Assembly: GCA_016213665.1 (NCBI GenBank) | Contig: JACQZX010000006.1 | Span: 1 to 33,175 of the forward strand | Length of the DNA: 33,175 nt | Origin: Actinomycetota bacterium | GTDB lineage: Bacteria > Actinomycetota > Acidimicrobiia > Acidimicrobiales > Ilumatobacteraceae | Reading direction: 5' to 3' | In this document: piece by piece, positions 1 through 6,322 of the stretch | Layout of the letters: each line of letters begins with the position of its first letter | How positions within the stretch are numbered: position 1 is the stretch's first letter | Notes under the pieces: model-generated | The model's database searches: none | Told to the model about the DNA's origin: nothing | The model's input: the letters and a program-made list of their open reading frames with translations, nothing else | Position numbers and translations under genes: made by a program

Positions 1-1807
1 GGTTGCGGTGGAGTTGTCGGTAGATGTCGCCGTGGGTCAACAGCCAGTCGTGAGTACCCGACTCGACAATGCGACCCTGCTGCAGCACCAGCACCAGATC
101 ACTGTGCTCGGCAAGTTCCAGATGATGAGAAATCACAAGCGTCGCCCGCCCAACCATCAACCGCCGCAACGCAGGAACAATCCGATCAGCACTCAACGGA
201 TCAAGCGCAGTCAACGGCTCATCAAGCACCAAGATCGGCGAATTACGCAAGAACGCACGCGCCAACGCGACACGTTGCCGTTGCCCACCGGACAACAAAC
301 GGCCACGCCGACCAACAGAACTGTCATAACCCGCAGGCAACTCGCAGATGAACTCATGCGCATCGGCAGCCTGTGCAGCCGCACAAATCTCCGCCCGCGA
401 GGCCTCCGGACGACCGTAAGCGATGTTGTCAGCAACCGAGCCGTCAAACAACCACGGCTCCTGCGGCAGATAACTGACCGCATCACGCACAAGACCAACA
501 TCACCAGCACCGATCTCACGACCATTAACCCGAATCACACCAGCACTCGGTTGGTACCAGCCGAGCAGCAGCCTTGCGATCGTCGACTTTCCTGAGCCGC
601 TGGGGCCGACCAGCGCCACCGACCGCCCCGGCTCGAGCACGAACCCGATACCCGAAACAACCTCACCCCCACTCGCCGGATAAGCAAACGACACACCATC
701 GAACTCGACCCTCGCGGCAATCGGCGGCGGTGCACCGACGTTGTCCGCAGTGGGCACCGGGGTATCGAGCAGTTCGATGACACGATCGACGCCCGCAAGA
801 TTGTTCTGCATCGAGGCGCTGAGTCTCGACAGGCTTCGCACCGGGCTGTAGAGCTGGGTCGCGTACGCCATGAAGGCGAGCATCGTTCCCAACGTCAGTT
901 GCTGGCGCCCGACCAACAGCGTGCCGAACCACACGACAACGAGACCGCCGAGCAGTTCGATGGTGTCGATCGCCGGGCGATAAATGGCGCTCAACCGTGT
1001 GCCGGCGAGATCAGCGCGGATGATCGCCTGCGCCTGCTGCTCGAATCGTTGCGACTCGCGGTGCTCGGCATTGTGCGCCTGGACAACCCCGATGCCACTA
1101 AGGATCTCCTCGGCGACGGCACCAGCGCTACCACCACGCCGCCGACGCTCGCGTGCGACTCGTCGCATGCGGGTGCTGAACACGCGCGCAAGCAGCGCGA
1201 ACGGTGGTATCACCAAGAGCGCGAGCAGCGTCAACCGCCAGTTGAGCGCAAACGCAAACGCTCCGAGAACGAGAACCTGCGCGGCCGACGAGATCGCGGA
1301 CAACGTGGCCGAGACAAACACGCCTTCAACCGCGGAGACATCCGTCGACAAGCGGGCAAGTGTGTCGCCCATCGGGTTCCTGTCGAAGTGATCGGGTGGA
1401 AGCTGGAGCACATGATCGAGAAGTAGCGCGCGGCTATCGCGCACGAAATGCGTCTGCACCCAGCCCGTCAACAACTCGTCGAGGAATCTCAGGATCGACG
1501 TGCCGGTGGAGGCAACCGCGAAGAGAAGTCCATAGTGCCAGAACTGATCGGTGGTACCGCGCGAAACAACGTCGTCGATCAGATGTCGAAAGACCCAGAC
1601 GATCGATCCCGAGGCGATAGGAGTCGCCAGCGTGAGAACGATCAGCGCAATCAACGCCACCCGGTACGGTCGCAGGATCGGCGAGAAGACAGCCCAGGCC
1701 CGCCGGAAGGCAACCTTTGGTGCCAACGAAACGGCCCCAACTTCCTTGTGGTCGGAAGCTGCCGGGCCAGGGGAGGCGGAAACCCGCGCGGCGTTGGAGT
1801 GCCTCAT
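1..1807 (-). CDS. ABC exporter, fused permease and ATPase (3' end cut by window edge)
   Basis: This is a half-transporter of the MsbA/LmrA type: an N-terminal membrane domain fused to a C-terminal ATPase, expected to dimerise in the membrane and export a lipid, drug or peptide. About 602 codons are visible and the frame is still open at base 2. A polar tail of about 35 residues precedes transmembrane helices from about residue 45 to 330. The ATPase shows Walker A GPSGSGKST (about 400-408), signature LSGGQRQR (about 504-511), Walker B ILVLDEP (about 524-530) and the H-loop VISHH (about 558-562), so it should be active. The ATG at 1807 was chosen because GGAG lies 7 bases upstream; an in-frame ATG at 1828 is the alternative. 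The ribosome binding site and start sit in a strong hairpin (1788-1826). A 43-aa peptide gene ends 28 bases upstream. The substrate cannot be read from the sequence. Confidence 0.93.
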   Translation of the reverse strand, partial: MRHSNAARVSASPGPAASDHKEVGAVSLAPKVAFRRAWAVFSPILRPYRVALIALIVLTLATPIASGSIVWVFRHLIDDVVSRGTTDQFWHYGLLFAVASTGTSILRFLDELLTGWVQTHFVRDSRALLLDHVLQLPPDHFDRNPMGDTLARLSTDVSAVEGVFVSATLSAISSAAQVLVLGAFAFALNWRLTLLALLVIPPFALLARVFSTRMRRVARERRRRGGSAGAVAEEILSGIGVVQAHNAEHRESQRFEQQAQAIIRADLAGTRLSAIYRPAIDTIELLGGLVVVWFGTLLVGRQQLTLGTMLAFMAYATQLYSPVRSLSRLSASMQNNLAGVDRVIELLDTPVPTADNVGAPPPIAARVEFDGVSFAYPASGGEVVSGIGFVLEPGRSVALVGPSGSGKSTIARLLLGWYQPSAGVIRVNGREIGAGDVGLVRDAVSYLPQEPWLFDGSVADNIAYGRPEASRAEICAAAQAADAHEFICELPAGYDSSVGRRGRLLSGGQRQRVALARAFLRNSPILVLDEPLTALDPLSADRIVPALRRLMVGRATLVISHHLELAEHSDLVLVLQQGRIVESGTHDWLLTHGDIYRQLHRN

Positions 1808-1826
1808 CGAGCCACTCCAACGCCGC
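1788..1826 (-). promoter_or_regulatory. 14-bp perfect inverted repeat over the exporter start
   Basis: The arms 1788-1801 and 1813-1826 are perfect reverse complements (GCGGCGTTGGAGTG and CACTCCAACGCCGC) around an 11-base loop. Read on the minus strand, the GGAG ribosome binding site is inside the stem and the ATG of the exporter is in the loop. The right arm is also codons 3 to 7 of the exporter. No T-run follows, so it does not look like a normal terminator. It may limit translation of the exporter relative to the upstream peptide gene; that role is inference. Confidence 0.6.
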
Positions 1827-1835
1827 ATCGGGGAA

Positions 1836-1967
1836 TCACCAATCGCAGTTACCGCTGCCGCTGCCACCGCTGCGACTGCCGCCGCTGCCGCTGTGTGACT
1901 TCTTGCTCTTGCTCTTCTTGTCCTTCTTCGGCTTCCCGCAAGCGGGTACACAGGTGCTGAATGTCAT
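1836..1967 (-). CDS. 43-aa Cys/Lys/Gly-Ser-rich peptide, unknown function
   Basis: A short reading frame of 43 residues that I do not recognise. It has three zones: an N-terminus with two cysteines (C6 and C10, in STCVPACG), a run of lysines and serines (about 12-23, KPKKDKKSKSKK), and a Gly/Ser-rich tail ending NCDW with a third cysteine (C41). GGGAG lies about 10 bases before the ATG, a plausible ribosome binding site. It is codirectional with an ABC exporter that begins 28 bases after its stop, and downstream of mycofactocin-locus genes. There is no signal peptide or membrane segment. A modified and exported peptide precursor is one possibility; a chance ORF over low-complexity sequence is another. 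No modification enzyme other than MftC is nearby. Confidence 0.45.
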   Translation of the reverse strand: MTFSTCVPACGKPKKDKKSKSKKSHSGSGGSRSGGSGSGNCDW

Positions 1968-2298
1968 CGTCTTTTGTCTCCCGTTAATGCCGCTCTCAGT
2001 GAGCCGCGTCACAGCACAGTCAAGAGAAAGCGGCCACAATCGTCAATTCAAGAGATTCGCAAGTGAAGTCATCGAGAATGGCATGTGTACCGCTCGATTA
2101 CATATGTGCTTGTTGCATCCGCGGTCACGGCAGGCGTCGCGTCGCACCACACAGCGTCGGTTATCGAGACTGTGCTCGCCACCGGGAGTGGCAAGACTTG
2201 GGTGAAACATGCCGGTTGCAAGCTTAAGGTTTTCTTGACAGAGTTACGCAGCGTGGTCGCGCCCACGGAGATCGTGGAGATCGCTGCCAGACCTGAGA
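1968..2298. other. Intergenic stretch, no confident gene
   Basis: This 331-base gap separates the OYE-type oxidoreductase from the 43-aa peptide gene. Frames are open on both strands, but none has a start signal I trust. On the minus strand 2043-2210 could encode 55 residues with four cysteines (about positions 20, 27, 32 and 37); no ribosome binding site is visible before it. A TTGACT (minus strand, near 2016-2021) could be a -35 box for the peptide gene, but no good -10 box follows. Confidence 0.4.
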
Positions 2299-4179
2299 TC
2301 AAATTGACAAAGCAACGCGCCTGGCTTCCAGCACTGCCTCGTGAATAGTGCGGGGAGCAACACAATCGCCCGCCTGCGCGATGGCCCCAGCGATCGGTTG
2401 TGTGGGAAGCCGGAAACCACAATCAACGACTGCAGAGCACGCGACCAGTCTCCGCTCGCCGCTGAAGCGATCTTCCAGCTCGACCCCATCGTGTCGCACG
2501 CTGCGCAAAATGCTGCGACGTTCGATGCGCACACCGAGTTGTTGCAGACGCACGTTGGCCGGTGCCAGGTCGCCGGTTCGGGAGAGTTCGTTACCTGCTA
2601 TCTGATCTTGCGTAATCAAGATTGCGCGCGAACCCAACTGCTCCGCGAGCGCAATCGCAATCGGCCCGCCGATTGGATCGAACAGTGCAATCGGGCCCGC
2701 GGGAAGTTCTGTCCCTCGATACACGTCGACTACGTCGACAACGGTCGCACCTTCCGCCACCTCGTAACCACGAATACCCGGCCGACTGCCAGTGCACTGC
2801 ACAACGAGTTCGCCAGGTCGCGACGATCCGAACTCCGTAGCCAATTGAACTTCGACGCCGGCTCGCGCCACCTCGCCCCGAAGCCACTCGATCAATGGGG
2901 CGCCTGGACCCGCCAACGCGGCAATGCCCCCAACTCGATCTGAGCGCTCGATGATCCGCACACGGTGGCCGCGGGCCGCGGCCACCCGCGCCGTCTCGAG
3001 GCCGGCGACCCCGGCTCCGACGACAAGTACGTCGCGCGGCCGTGACGAGGGTACGTACCAGTCGGGGTCTTCGGTCTCGCGACCACTGGTCGGCTCGGCG
3101 ACACAGGTGACCACCGGGCTGCGAACATCACGCACCTGACAATTCTGGTTGCACCGCAGACAGGGCCGAACAGGTGAGTCAGTGCTGACCTTGCGCACTA
3201 GATCGGCGTCGGCGATTTGGGCGCGCGTCATCTCGACGGCATCGCAAACACCGTCGCTGATGGCCCAATCGGCCTGACCGCAATCGACGATCGAACCCTG
3301 CAGCACCACTGGAACGCTGCTGGCCACGACCTCAATGGCGGCCTTCACCGCGCGGCAGATTTCCACGTTGTAGCCGACCGGCTCGTGGAAGTCGGCGCGG
3401 GTCTTGTCGACCGAGTAGATGCCGCCGCGCGTGACGACCAGATAATCGACGAGCGGCGCCAACTGGCGGGCGATGTCTACAGCGGCCTCGGGGGTGATAC
3501 CTGCCCACGGCGCCAGCTCATCGCACGACAGCCGAAGACCGATCACACCGCAGGCAGACACGCCTGCGCGAGTGGCGGCGAGCACGTCGCGCACGAACAA
3601 CATGCGATCGGCTCCCCACTCGTCGCCCCGCTGGTTGGTGAGCCCGCTGAGAAACTGGCGTACCAAACTGTGCTGACCGACATTCAGCTCGACGCCATCA
3701 CAACCGGCCGCGACTGCCTGAACTGCCGCGGAACCAAACCCGCTGATCACCGCCGCGATGTCGTCGGACTCCATCGCTTTGGGAACCTCGCGAGTGTTCA
3801 CCTCCGGCACACGCGATGGCGCCCACAGCTCGCGCTGGTTATAGGCACTGCTGCCCTGACCGCCGGCATGGTCGAGCGAGGCAATCACCAGCGCACCGTG
3901 CGCGTGACAGGCATCGGCAATCGCAGCCCAGCCCCCGCTGCACCGCGTCGCGAGTGGTGCTCGTTCGTACGGCCAATCACTCTCGTGCACGCTGGCGCCT
4001 TCGACGACGACGATGCCGCACCCGCCGCGAGCACGACGTTCGTAATACGCGGTGTGCCGGGTAGTCAATCGTCGGTCGACATCGCCGAGGTTGGTGACGT
4101 GTGGTCCGAACATGACCCTGTTCGCAGCCACCTTGGAAAGCTCGGGTGCACCCAGCGAGAGCGGCTGCAGCAGGCGCAT
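2299..4179 (-). CDS. Mycofactocin-associated OYE/FadH-type NAD(P)H-flavin oxidoreductase
   Basis: A 626-aa protein with the layout of bacterial 2,4-dienoyl-CoA reductase (FadH). An Old Yellow Enzyme TIM barrel (about 5-330) should bind FMN. A cysteine cluster C340-x2-C343-x3-C347-x11-C359 should hold a 4Fe-4S cluster. A second dinucleotide-binding part begins with VVGAGVAG (about 386-393). Such enzymes reduce activated C=C bonds with NAD(P)H. OYE/FadH members are a known companion family of mycofactocin loci, and this gene lies in the same run as mftA, mftB and mftC, 23 bases after plsY. It probably feeds on a substrate whose metabolism is coupled to mycofactocin, but the substrate is unknown. 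The barrel His-Asn pair for phenolic ligands was not confirmed by alignment. Confidence 0.9.
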   Translation of the reverse strand: MRLLQPLSLGAPELSKVAANRVMFGPHVTNLGDVDRRLTTRHTAYYERRARGGCGIVVVEGASVHESDWPYERAPLATRCSGGWAAIADACHAHGALVIASLDHAGGQGSSAYNQRELWAPSRVPEVNTREVPKAMESDDIAAVISGFGSAAVQAVAAGCDGVELNVGQHSLVRQFLSGLTNQRGDEWGADRMLFVRDVLAATRAGVSACGVIGLRLSCDELAPWAGITPEAAVDIARQLAPLVDYLVVTRGGIYSVDKTRADFHEPVGYNVEICRAVKAAIEVVASSVPVVLQGSIVDCGQADWAISDGVCDAVEMTRAQIADADLVRKVSTDSPVRPCLRCNQNCQVRDVRSPVVTCVAEPTSGRETEDPDWYVPSSRPRDVLVVGAGVAGLETARVAAARGHRVRIIERSDRVGGIAALAGPGAPLIEWLRGEVARAGVEVQLATEFGSSRPGELVVQCTGSRPGIRGYEVAEGATVVDVVDVYRGTELPAGPIALFDPIGGPIAIALAEQLGSRAILITQDQIAGNELSRTGDLAPANVRLQQLGVRIERRSILRSVRHDGVELEDRFSGERRLVACSAVVDCGFRLPTQPIAGAIAQAGDCVAPRTIHEAVLEARRVALSI

Positions 4180-4183
4180 CGTG

Positions 4184-4204
4184 GACCGACGCTACTCGTC
4201 GGTC
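4184..4204 (-). other. Short hairpin between plsY and the OYE gene
   Basis: An 8-bp perfect inverted repeat (GACCGACG, 5-base loop, CGTCGGTC) covers the end of plsY and the short gap before the oxidoreductase start. No T-run follows, so it is not a standard terminator. It may serve mRNA processing or stability inside the operon. Confidence 0.4.
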
Positions 4205-4784
4205 ACGTTCTGCGCGACGCCGACAACTCGCGGCCACCGAGTAGCCGCTTGATGTTGTCGACGTGGCGGGCAAGCACCAACGCATTGCAGCCGGCGAGCG
4301 CGGCAACTTCCCACCCAGGGGTACCCCTTACTGCGACCGCGATCGGTAGCCCGAACATGATTGCCAGCGAGGCGAGTGATGCCTTGCCCGAGATTTTCCG
4401 GACGATCATCCACAGTGCGAGCAACCCCAGCGAGATGACGGGCTGCAACACCAGCGCACCACCGCCCATCGTGGCAACTCCCTTGCCGCCACGGAAGCGT
4501 CTGGTGAGCGGGAACATGTGACCGAGCACCGCCGCCGCCAACATGGCGTGGGCGGTCGCCCGTTCGCCGAGCAGCAACCCCGCTCCCGCCGGTATCGCAC
4601 CTTTGAGGCCATCGAGCACGAACACAGCGACGCCCCAAGCCGTGCCCATCGTGCGGGCGATATTGGAGGCTCCCGGATTTCCCGAACCCACCCGCTGGAT
4701 GTCGATACCGCGGGTTCGGGCGACGATCAGCGCTGTCGGGAAGGTGCCGACGAAGTACGCGGGCAGCAGCAACAGCCAAATCAC
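4203..4784 (-). CDS. plsY: Glycerol-3-phosphate acyltransferase PlsY-like membrane protein
   Basis: A 193-aa integral membrane protein that matches PlsY, which moves an acyl group from acyl-phosphate to the sn-1 position of glycerol-3-phosphate in the inner membrane, the first step of phospholipid synthesis. The family motifs are present in order: GSGNPGASN (usual GSGNxGATN), DGLKGAIP, GHMFPLTRRFRGGKGVAT, and HVDNIKRLLGGRE near the end. About five hydrophobic helices are visible and the length is normal. The GTG start at 4784 overlaps the mftC stop in a GTGA tetramer, showing tight coupling to mftC. PlsY is not a recognised mycofactocin-locus member. It may be the housekeeping enzyme placed here by chance, or an extra copy serving the cofactor pathway; the window does not say. 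Confidence 0.88.
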   Translation of the reverse strand: MIWLLLLPAYFVGTFPTALIVARTRGIDIQRVGSGNPGASNIARTMGTAWGVAVFVLDGLKGAIPAGAGLLLGERATAHAMLAAAVLGHMFPLTRRFRGGKGVATMGGGALVLQPVISLGLLALWMIVRKISGKASLASLAIMFGLPIAVAVRGTPGWEVAALAGCNALVLARHVDNIKRLLGGRELSASRRT

Positions 4785-5905
4785 CGGCTGTGATCCATTG
4801 TTGGCCGTGGTTTGACACCCACCGCAACAGGTGATGGCAGCGTCGCCTGCGCGGCCAACGCCATCTCGCCGTTGCCGACGACGCATTCCGGATCCGGCCC
4901 GTCGAGGGGCAGACCGGTGAAGAACTTGGCGGCCATGCAGCCCCCCTGGCAGGAGTCGAACGCTCCACAACTTGCACAGGCGCCAGCCGATTGCGGTTCG
5001 CGCAAAGACGTGAACAGGTCGCTGCGTTGCCAGATGCGCCGGAACCCGCCGGCCGCGCGCAGGTTACCCGCACGAAATTCGTCGTGGATCACGAACGGGC
5101 AGGCGTAAACGTCGCCGATCGGATCGATCAAGCAGACCACGCGGCCGGCACCACACATGTTCAGTCCCGCCAGCGGATCGCCTAGTGCATTGAGATGGAA
5201 GAAAGAATCGCCGGTCAGTACCTCCTCGCCATGAGCGAGCAGCCATCCGTAGATCTCGCGCTGCTGTGCTTGTGTGGGGTGCAGGTCGTCCCAGGCATCG
5301 ACACCGCGACCGCTCGGCCGCAGACGGGTAACGCGCAACTGCGCGCCGTAGCTGTCGGCCAGCGCTTTCAACTGATCGAGTTGCGCCACGTTGTGACGGG
5401 TAACCACGACGCTGATCTTGAACGGCCCGAAACCGGCAGTTGCGAGGTGGTCCATCGCCCGGCGAGCGAACGCATGACTGCCGCGACCACGTACCGCGTC
5501 GTTGGTAGCCGCGTCGACGCCATCGAGACTGATCTGGAGGTCGAGGTACTCCATTGCGGCAAGCCGACGGGCATTGCCGGCATCTATGAAAGTTCCGTTG
5601 GTGGAAAACTTCACGCCGATTCCATTTGCCGACTTCGTCGGGGTAACCGCGTACTCGATCAATTCGAAGAAGTCGCGACGAACCATCGGCTCGCCACCAC
5701 CGATATTGATATAGAACACTTTCATCTCGCGCAGTTCGTCGAGCACCCGCTTGGCCTCTGCCGTCGACAGCTCGCGGTCGTCACGCATACCCGACGACGA
5801 GAGGCAGTGCACGCATTGCAGATTGCAGGCGTAGGTAAGTTCCCACGTAAGACAGATCGGAGCGTCGAGCCCGGATTTCAAGCGAGCGACCGTCTCAGCG
5901 CTCAC
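4781..5905 (-). CDS. mftC: Mycofactocin radical SAM maturase
   Basis: A 374-aa radical SAM/SPASM protein. By family knowledge MftC uses S-adenosylmethionine to decarboxylate the C-terminal tyrosine of MftA and then crosslink it to the preceding valine. The radical SAM cluster motif is C27-x3-C31-x2-C34 (YACNLQCVHC), followed by the SAM-site stretch NIGGGEPM. The C-terminal SPASM part has CGAGRVVC and CASCGAFDSCQGGC plus a late cysteine, enough ligands for two auxiliary Fe-S clusters. The GTG at 5905 was chosen because it overlaps the mftB stop by 11 bases, starts just before the conserved domain and gives the usual length. A longer upstream reading is open but would overlap most of mftB. It lies directly after mftA and mftB. 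Confidence 0.96.
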   Translation of the reverse strand: MSAETVARLKSGLDAPICLTWELTYACNLQCVHCLSSSGMRDDRELSTAEAKRVLDELREMKVFYINIGGGEPMVRRDFFELIEYAVTPTKSANGIGVKFSTNGTFIDAGNARRLAAMEYLDLQISLDGVDAATNDAVRGRGSHAFARRAMDHLATAGFGPFKISVVVTRHNVAQLDQLKALADSYGAQLRVTRLRPSGRGVDAWDDLHPTQAQQREIYGWLLAHGEEVLTGDSFFHLNALGDPLAGLNMCGAGRVVCLIDPIGDVYACPFVIHDEFRAGNLRAAGGFRRIWQRSDLFTSLREPQSAGACASCGAFDSCQGGCMAAKFFTGLPLDGPDPECVVGNGEMALAAQATLPSPVAVGVKPRPTMDHSR

Positions 5906-6161
5906 GCACAATCTCCGAGTCCTTGAGCGATTCGAAAGCGGCGACGAACGAAGGCCAGCGATTGGGCTCGATGTCGGCGGCTCGCAACGCCGCCGCCAGC
6001 GATGGGTGCTCGGCGAGGTCGCGCGCAACGCAAACCAAGTCGGCGTGGTTCAAGAAGACAAGTCGGCGATTGTCGTAGTGGTACGCGAGCGCGCCGAACG
6101 GCTCGGGGCGCAGGGCCACCTGCGGGTGCAGTTCGAGCGCCGCCCCCAGCAGCGGGTGCAT
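5895..6161 (-). CDS. mftB: Mycofactocin precursor chaperone (RRE protein)
   Basis: An 88-aa protein with the MftB family core LHPQVALRPEPFGALAYHY near its N-terminus (about 11-29). MftB is a RiPP recognition element-type protein: it binds the leader of MftA and presents it to the radical SAM enzyme MftC. The ATG at 6161 lies 7 bases after the mftA stop. An in-frame GTG at 6179 and an ATG farther up would overlap mftA and cannot be excluded. Its own stop overlaps the mftC start by 11 bases, so the three genes form one translationally coupled unit. Length and order agree with the family. Confidence 0.95.
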   Translation of the reverse strand: MHPLLGAALELHPQVALRPEPFGALAYHYDNRRLVFLNHADLVCVARDLAEHPSLAAALRAADIEPNRWPSFVAAFESLKDSEIVRER

Positions 6162-6168
6162 GGTCAGT

Positions 6169-6297
6169 TCAGTAGACACCGCACATGCCATCGATGGAGA
6201 TTTCTTCCACCAACAACTCTTCGACGATCTCGTTCGCCGGTTCGGCGACTTGAACCGGCGCCTCGACGGTCCGCACCTCAACGACCGGGTTCTCCAT
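6169..6297 (-). CDS. mftA: Mycofactocin precursor peptide
   Basis: A 42-residue peptide, too short for routine gene calls, that begins MENPVVEV, continues as an acidic leader (VEELLVEEIS) and ends with the family signature IDGMCGVY and then the stop. The final Val-Tyr pair is the part that MftC decarboxylates and crosslinks and that later enzymes turn into the redox cofactor mycofactocin. There is no ribosome binding site. A TAGTCT -10 box on the minus strand (6304-6309) ends 6 bases before the ATG, so the mRNA is probably leaderless. The downstream genes mftB and mftC confirm the call. The peptidase mftE, the oxidase mftD and the glycosyltransferase mftF are not in this window. Confidence 0.97.
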   Translation of the reverse strand: MENPVVEVRTVEAPVQVAEPANEIVEELLVEEISIDGMCGVY

Positions 6298-6303
6298 AGG
6301 GCG

Positions 6304-6313
6304 AGACTAGCGT
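6304..6313. promoter_or_regulatory. Overlapping divergent -10 boxes for mftA and the helicase
   Basis: The ten bases AGACTAGCGT read as TAGTCT on the minus strand (6304-6309, 6 bases before the mftA ATG) and as TAGCGT on the plus strand (6308-6313, 9 bases before the helicase GTG). Both fit the actinobacterial TAnnnT box. Only 25 bases separate the two start codons, so both transcripts would begin at or next to the start codon. No clear -35 boxes are visible. Confidence 0.6.
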
Positions 6314-6322
6314 GGCACCCCC

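Noticed and set aside
2069-2422. Opposed open frames around 2069-2422
   Set aside because: Both run into the 3' end of the OYE gene, lack ribosome binding sites and show no recognisable domain.
3217-4521. 434-codon open frame on the plus strand
   Set aside because: It is antisense to the OYE gene and plsY, both with clear motifs; the translation has no domain and the composition expected of a high-GC shadow frame.
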